Source of the DNA: Sipunculus nudus
Lineage: Eukaryota > Annelida > Sipuncula > Golfingiida > Sipunculidae
Reading direction: 5' to 3'
Assembly: GCA_026874595.1 (NCBI GenBank)
Contig: CM049308.1
Coordinates: 51,967,624-52,031,623 of the forward strand
DNA: 64,000 nt
Position numbers and translations under genes: made by a program. The notes under the pieces are model-generated. The model did not search any database, was not told where the DNA came from, and saw nothing but the letters and a program-made list of their open reading frames with translations. Position 1 is the stretch's first letter. Every line of letters starts with the position of its first letter. Positions 57,962 to 64,000 of this stretch are shown piece by piece.

Positions 57962-58840
57962 GTAATTCAAACAAAGAATGGGTCTATATAAATGGGTCTA
58001 TACATTTTTTAAAAAGAAATTAATATTACATAGAGTTAAATTAATGTGATATTTATTTTTCATAGTGAAAACCTTAAATGTTTTATACAAAACAGGTACT
58101 TTTAAGAAGAGGTGTTTTGTTGTTAAATTAATCATTTTTTTATGTAACAACAGAAATTAATATAAAACATCAGATCTCTGTGTACATTAATTAAGACCAA
58201 CAATATTAAAAAAAAAATAAAATAGAAACAAGTAGATTATTTTTATTAGATAATAATATCAATTTGCTGATCGAGGAGTGCTACAGCCAATAACTACATG
58301 AATACAAAAGGTATCACGAACTGGGTCTCAACAGATAGCTAAAACTCGGGGCTTTCTGATGATATGTCAGACGTGTAACATTTATGCATTAAACATCAGT
58401 GGCAATACTAATATTAACCCCTACCCCTTAAAATTGCTGAAAATTCGGTATTTTTATTCACTTTAATTAAGACTGCAGGAAGGTATACACGACAGTTAAG
58501 CTTTTGCTATTTGTTTTTTGGTTGAATGTTAGGTACCAGCTTGGTTTTCCTTGTTTCTTTAAAAAAATGTTTTGGGAAATTCTGGATAACATTTTAGGCA
58601 AAATGTGCTCGGCTGCAGTTGAACTTGAGGGAAAAATCTATAATATCAAATGGAGATAACGTCTGAGAAGAAGTGACTGGTTTGTTTTGATGGGTAAGAA
58701 TTAATTGCAAATAAGATTTTGTGACCAGACCACGCGTCTCCTAATGCTGAAACTTTAACGTGAGCAGTTTGTGAACGTAAGCTCTATATTATTACCATGA
58801 TCATTGGTTTGCTTTTTGATAATTTGCTGGCAGTTCAGTT
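57962..58840. other. AT-rich, possible intron
   Basis: No feature recognised before the MITE. Confidence 0.35.
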
Positions 58841-58848
58841 GTTTACAC

Positions 58849-59682
58849 TAGTGGTGGGCCGATCATCGAGTTTTTTCGCAAGTCAGTCGGTTTGCTGCCA
58901 CTTTCAAGCGCTACATTACGAAATGCAACTATCGATTACATCATACTCATGATTGTTTTTAGCAGAATGTCTTTAAGTTATAGGCAAAAATTACTCTTCC
59001 ATTTTTCACAACATTCCGCGCTTCAGATAATGAGTCTGTGTTCCCAAATAACTGGCAGGGAGCTGCAGAATTAGCGGAGAGTTTTCTAACGAGATGTTCA
59101 TTGCAAAATAAGGGCGGTATGGCGTTAAAATGCTCCATAATGCTCCAGGTCTATGCCAATATTGCAAGATTCTCTTAGAAATAATCTCCTCAACTGATGT
59201 CAGGTGCCTCTGCCGCATGAGTAATTATATTTTTAGCTTTCAATTATTATTTTTTAATTTTACCAAAAAATATATGGGTCTGTAATTTTTCTGACAGGCC
59301 TGTAAAACCAGTATTAATTTCGGCAGTCATCATAATTTTTATAAAATGAAAATCCTGGTGATGAAATTAAAATGATATGCGGGAGTATTCATGAGGGCCA
59401 GCAAGTAGATGTCCTGGACTGTGGTTTAATTCTTGATTACTATAACTAATAAAATGAAACTTTGAATAGCATATCTTATTTATAAAAGTAAAATATAAAA
59501 AAGGCAAAAACTTCTTTTCGTCAGGTAGAATTACTAAGACATGCCGGCTGGGTTAAGAGAGTACAGTTTCACAGATAATTGCACATTTCTTTATATTTGT
59601 CAGAACCGATTAATAATCGATCATCGATCGGTTTGCCCAAACCGATGATCGATTATGAAAAAGGAACCGACTCCCACCACTA
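58849..59682. mobile_element. hAT-type MITE, 834 bp
   Basis: Perfect 8-bp target duplication GTTTACAC at 58841-58848 and 59683-59690. Left end TAGTGGTGGGCCGATCATCG, right end reverse complemented TAGTGGTGGGAGTCGG, with ATCGATCATCGG near it; TAG-GGTGGG ends are typical of hAT elements. A palindrome ATCGATCATCG...CGATGATCGAT (about 59617-59654) lies near the right end. No transposase; the frames 58892-59074 and 59006-59218 are chance. Confidence 0.9.
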
Positions 59683-59757
59683 GTTTACACACTTGTTTAA
59701 TTGGATATATTTTTATGCTATTAAACTATTATGTCTTGACACTGATGTAGTAAACGT

Positions 59758-59917
59758 ATGTACCACCGCTTGGCGTCACTTTGTCGTGAGAGCCCACTTG
59801 TTACAAGACTGAACGTCAAAGGTTTCATTGAAAGAACTGTGGAGCTGGACCCAAGAGACCCTCGAAGAATCAATAAAACTGTCCACCCAGTGGTGAAACC
59901 ATCGATGGCAGAAAGTT
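59758..59917 (+). CDS. Candidate exon, unknown protein
   Basis: Reads MYHRLASLCRESPLVTRLNV, FIERTVELDPRDPRRINKTV and HPVVKPSMAESW, then runs into a G21 homopolymer (59918-59938) that may hide the true end. Protein-like, no family recognised. Confidence 0.4.
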
Positions 59918-59938
59918 GGGGGGGGGGGGGGGGGGGGG
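59918..59938. repeat. G21 homopolymer
   Basis: The longest of seven G or C runs of 14 or more in the window; it abuts an open coding-like stretch. Confidence 0.95.
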
Positions 59939-60109
59939 AACAGATCTGACAAGAGAAATTCTATAAGTTTTTGTGATCAACAATCAAGAATTATGAAATA
60001 TGTGATGTTCATACATACAACAAAGACTACTTGGTACATCTATACATTATTTGCATGAGTTAAAAAGAGAGCCTGTGTAGCATGATTAATGTTAATCTCT
60101 CTGTGATGA

Positions 60110-60418
60110 ATGGTTCATACTACAGCAAGCAAAGTAAAGTTGGACACCTTCAGCCAAGAAAACACCGTTTTTGTGGAGAAAGTCGTGATTAATGGGCCAG
60201 CAGTGTATTCACCAGTAATTCCCAAGGCCCAATACAACATGGGCAGAGCCTTGATGGCATTGAAGAGGCAGCTCGGCGAAATCACAGGAATTTGGAGATG
60301 CATTCGTGTGGATTGTACACATTTGACTGGCAGATGCCTTCCCGCTCTCAGTGGAAAGTATCTTATAATCTGGAATTTTCTATCATTAAATATTTACTGT
60401 GACAAAATATTCAAGTAA
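60110..60418 (+). CDS. Candidate terminal exon, unknown protein
   Basis: After an ATACTACAG acceptor (near 60125): KVKLDTFSQENTVFVEKVV, AVYSPVIPKAQYNMGRALM, ALKRQLGEITGIWRCIRVDC, HLTGRCLPALSG. Protein-like for about 80 residues, then AT-rich. Not recognised; could be the 3' part of a gene with 57834 and 59758. Confidence 0.4.
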   Translation: MVHTTASKVKLDTFSQENTVFVEKVVINGPAVYSPVIPKAQYNMGRALMALKRQLGEITGIWRCIRVDCTHLTGRCLPALSGKYLIIWNFLSLNIYCDKIFK

Positions 60419-60811
60419 ATTAACCAAATTGACAGTCATTGAAAATAATCAGGGGTGCATAGGGGTTAACAATCGCGTGGCTCATGGAACATCCAGGGCA
60501 ATGAAATGTACAGTTTAAGTTTTTCAGTGACATTGCAAGCCTTGTTTAAAAGAACGTTGCTGTTAAGCTTCAGTCATAGCTAGTTTTGTTTAAATGTACG
60601 TACTGTGATGATATGAGGGGGCGTTCGATCCGGGAGAGCGACAGACATCAGTAACATGTCGGCAGCACAAGTAACAGTTGTTATTATCGAGACATTTATG
60701 AAAATAACGTGAAGACTATCCATTCTCTTTGGTTTAGTGTTGTATTTGATTTTAGTGGCACAGCGAAACCTTGACGAAGATAACATTCCATATTATACAT
60801 GTATTATCACC
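60419..60811. other. Unassigned
   Basis: CATCCAGGGCAATGAAATGTAC near 60490 repeats CATCCAGGGCATTGAAATGTAC-like text at 56558. No gene. Confidence 0.4.
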
Positions 60812-62152
60812 AATTTAGGATAGCTGATTAGACAAATAACTGAATTATATAAAAGAAATCTATAGCTGACATCTCTCGTGAAGTCGATGAGTGGCTTTTT
60901 AATATACTTTTATACCGGGGCAAGGATCAGAGATTTTCGATCGGTCTTAATACCAATTATATGTCACAATAGATTCCCTTCGAGACAATGACTATGAAAA
61001 TGACACATATAGAAAATATCAGTAAACAAAACATTTCGGATGGATGTGTTGGTAAAACATCGACTGAACTATTTTCTTCCGGATGGAAAATGGATGTTTT
61101 TTCTTTCAGATTTTCTCCCCTTTTGTAGCTATTCAGCACCTGAAATCTCATTATCTTCATTATGCACATGAGCAAAGCTGAACAACATGCCCGCCTAGAA
61201 TTTGCTCTTTACCTAAATGACCTTTTGTTTAAGGTCTTTTCGTTCTCTATGTTATCAAAAACGCAAGCTGCTTTTTCCAATTCCAGGTCGAGCGGCAACT
61301 TCAAACAATAACAATAATGCGGACAGTTTGTATTGTCACAATATAGGCTTTGAAGGGAATTGAATGCCCCCCCCCCCCCCGTCAACGCGTATCGAATGCC
61401 TTAAGAAGTTCTAGTAGCACCCAAAGTATATTGTGCCGCTAATGTAAAACCATATCCTTTACATACATGCTTCCTGTTAAATTGTCACTTGATTCAACAT
61501 ACCCATCATGTTAGCTATGTTAGCTTTTTCACGTATACCATTGGCAATTTTTCCTTCTAATTAACCCTACAAAGAACTGGCTTACATTAAACTGATGACC
61601 TCCATAATATAAAATAGCAATGACAATTTGATTAATCTGGTCACATGTGATACATCAGCTATGTAAAATGAACATTCATTCATAGATACATGATGTAATG
61701 GCATTAATTCTGCACTATGAGTACAAAACTTTAAATGGAACATTTCAGATCACTAGCTGTACATATAAGTATATTGTTCCTTGCACTATACCCTTCAAAA
61801 TACCTGACGTTTCACAAAACATGACATAATAGAGGTGTTTTGAGGGAACAGTAATTTACCTTTCAGTCTGTTTGCAACTGCTTCAACTTTAAATGTGCAT
61901 CGAGTCCAAGCTGCCACTTCGTCCACTCACCAATTCTTCTCGATTTTTCCTTCCACATCCCTCTAGACTTTTTTCCACTGTCCTTGCTTGTTCCAACTCC
62001 ACCCCGTTTACCGCGCGTTTCTGCTGTGACGAACATCACTTTATCAAGTGTCCGTTAAAACACCGAAAAACCCCACCCGTTCAATATGACTTTTTTGAAA
62101 CATGTAGCAAAACGTGTGTCAGACATGTTGAAGCGTCTCATAACTGGAATAA
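60812..62152 (-). repeat. 1.3-kb dispersed repeat, copy B (inverted relative to 21290-22612)
   Basis: Reverse complement of copy A with scattered differences; C14 run at 61367-61380 opposite the G19 run. The copy stops at about 62152, where a pearl-like 5' end begins. The frame 61893-62174 is an antisense shadow. Confidence 0.8.
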
Positions 62153-62154
62153 AC

Positions 62155-62640
62155 AAGTGACCCATGGGTCATGACGCTCAGCTGACTGGGAAGAGATTCG
62201 CAAAAGGAAATTTTATCATCAGAATGGTAGTATATACCCATTCAACTGAAGCATCAAACAGATTAACCAACAGGCCAAGATTTAGTCTGTATTTATATAT
62301 CTCAAAAATAGAGAAAAATGTGTAAACTTTTAAAACTAGAATACAGGTAACCGACAAGTGACTACATGTATCTGCCAAAATCGGATAGTGAGGCATGGAT
62401 TGAGTGGCAAGGGGAAATAGAGTGAGGTATGTTGCATATTAGCATGGATGTCTGCAGCCTAAATGTGTATGTAGGTTGTGCCACCTACCACAAATCCAGA
62501 AAGCTGTCCAAGTTGTATACACCTGCAAAATTTTAGGCAGAAAAGTCAAACCACTACATGTATATGAGCGATTTTTGCCCATGGCAGACAAACAGACTAG
62601 ATGACCTGAGGTCACGCGCTTGCCGGAAATGATGTAAAGT
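62155..62640 (+). mobile_element. Pearl-like element 5' end, incomplete
   Basis: AAGTGACCCATGGGTCATGA then GCTCAGCTGA and TTTTATCATC, as in the copies at 2581 and 25331. A degenerate core (CTCAAAAATAGAGAAAAA near 62302) follows. No clear 3' hairpin; it grades into the tandem array below. Confidence 0.6.
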
Positions 62641-62659
62641 TAGTCAGATGAACGAGCAG

Positions 62660-64000
62660 TGTCAAAGTGAAAGAAAATAATCCATAGTTTGTGAAGAAAG
62701 AACCAATATTAATAAAGTTCTAAAGAAAATAAGATTTTGATATATTTTGATCACCTTGACCTTGACCTTTGACTTATTTGAATAATAAACATAGGACTTC
62801 CAGATATCAACACGATTTATGACAAGTGTATTTACAAAACGATTCCTGCAAAACTGTGGCCAGTAGAATGCTACATGTGAGACGAAAGAACCAGGAAGCA
62901 GGCGAAATTGAGGACAACTGACAAACAGACAACATACTGACAAACTGACCCAAGATTGTGAACAGATGACTTAATCATGTTATGGAGAAACCTCAGAGGA
63001 AGATAATAAGCTATAGTTTATGTAAATGAGGTTTATAGTTTTGGAGATATGGCCAAAAAATGATATGTTGTGCAAGTTTGAGTGCACCGCCCCCTAGCGG
63101 CCAATTCTGGAAAATGAAAAATCTGTTTCGAGATATTAGTGTAAGACATAAGATGTAATAGTTTTAAAAGGATTCTTTCAAAACTGTGGCCTGTAGAATG
63201 CTATATGTGAGACGCAAGAACCGGCAAGCAAGCGGATTTGAGGACAACTGAGAAACAGACGGACACACAGACAAAGTGACTCAAGATTGAGACCAAATGA
63301 ATACACCAGGTTTTTGGAAAGACCCAGAGGAAGAACATAAGCTATAGTTTATGTAAATGAGGTTTATAGTTTTGGAGATATGGCCAAAAAATGATATGTT
63401 GTGCAAGTTTGAGTGCACCGCCCCCTAGCGGCCAATTCTGGAAAATGAAAAATCTGTTTCGAGAAATTAGTGTAAGACATAAGATGTAATAGTTTTAAAA
63501 GGATTCTTTCAAAACTGGCCTGTAGAATGCTATATGTGAGACGCAAGAACCGGCAAGCAAGCGAATTTGAGGACAACTGAGAAACAGACGGACACACAGA
63601 CAAAGTGACTCAAGATTGAGACCAAATGAATACACCAGGTCTTTGAAAAGACCCAGAGGAAGAAAATAAGCTATAGTTTTTGTAATTGAGGCTTACAGTT
63701 TTGGAGATATGGCCAAAACATTGTATGTTTGGGAGGTTTGCATACAGCGCCCCCTAGCGGCCGCATTCAGAAAATGGAAAAACAATTTCGAGATAATAGA
63801 GTAGGACTTACCATATGTCAGTTTCAAAAAGATTCCAGCAAAACTGTGGCCTCCAGGGCAAGACTACTGAAATCTCGAAATATCTCGTTTGACGAGAAAT
63901 TATACAAGATATCACGAGACTTATAAAAGAATCTTGCAGTACTTGTTGAATGCTACCTGATGCAAAAAACTAGACCTCTCTAGCTGTAAAACTGCCAAAG
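62660..64000 (+). repeat. ~330-bp tandem array, about four units
   Basis: CCCCTAGCGG recurs at 63091, 63422 and 63751 (331 and 329 bp apart); CTGTGGCC(A/T)GTAGAATGCTA or close variants recur near 62855, 63187, 63515 and 63845. Units include TTTTGGAGATATGGCCAAAA and GACGGACACACAGACAAAG-type ends. The first unit shares 62660-62830 with 44190-44375. The array continues past the window edge. Open frames here are repeat-derived. Confidence 0.9.

Overview
This is an AT-rich eukaryotic (animal) genomic window with no bacterial features and no recognisable, intact host gene. Nearly everything identifiable is a mobile element or its debris. The repeat repertoire consists of pearl-like/HINE elements with tandem ~335-bp cores, L1/Tx1-like and CR1-like LINEs, PIF/Harbinger, hAT-type MITEs, Ty3/Gypsy pieces and long G/C homopolymers. 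This fits a bivalve mollusc best. That is an inference from element families, not from a marker gene.

Layout. 1-6950: a dead L1/Tx1-like LINE (+), split by a 3.3-kb composite pearl-like element (2581-5858) carrying eight copies of a ~335-bp unit. 7.5-13 kb: a 111-bp minisatellite, an unrecognised coding remnant (-), a candidate zinc-finger exon (-), and a BED-finger transposon protein remnant (+). 13.2-17.1 kb: LINE fragments (-), then a decayed second Harbinger-type element (transposase C-terminus on +, two-exon Myb/SANT-like partner on - with a tandemly duplicated exon). 19.6-20 kb: RecQ-like helicase remnant (-). 21.3-22.6 kb: one of two inverted copies of a 1.3-kb repeat; the other is 60.8-62.15 kb. 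24.6-26.7 kb: an unknown coding remnant split by a complete 940-bp pearl-like element. 27.4-27.9 kb: a long-TIR MITE with 8-bp target duplication.

33103-36909 is the best-preserved object: a full-length PIF/Harbinger transposon with TIRs and TAA target duplications. Its two genes lie on opposite strands and are interdigitated. The intron of the DDE transposase (-) contains the last exon of the MADF/BESS partner gene (+), and the last intron of the MADF/BESS gene contains the catalytic exon of the transposase. Both genes are broken by only a few lesions.

39-50 kb: an orphan Lys-type primer-binding site with a putative LTR edge, two direct copies of a ~1.2-kb repeat (41.5 and 48.1 kb), an L1/Tx1 endonuclease fragment (-), a C2C2 zinc-finger exon, a 731-bp solo LTR with 4-bp target duplication, a Gypsy gag/pol remnant (-), and an OB-fold-like exon. 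50-64 kb: another C2C2 exon, tandem duplications (239 bp and 590 bp), a HARBI1 fragment, a LINE endonuclease fragment, several splice-bounded open exons of unknown identity (57.8-60.4 kb) with an 834-bp hAT MITE between them, and a terminal ~330-bp tandem array (62.7-64 kb).

Most short open frames are chance or shadows. Functional statements below rest on motifs read by eye; no database search was possible.
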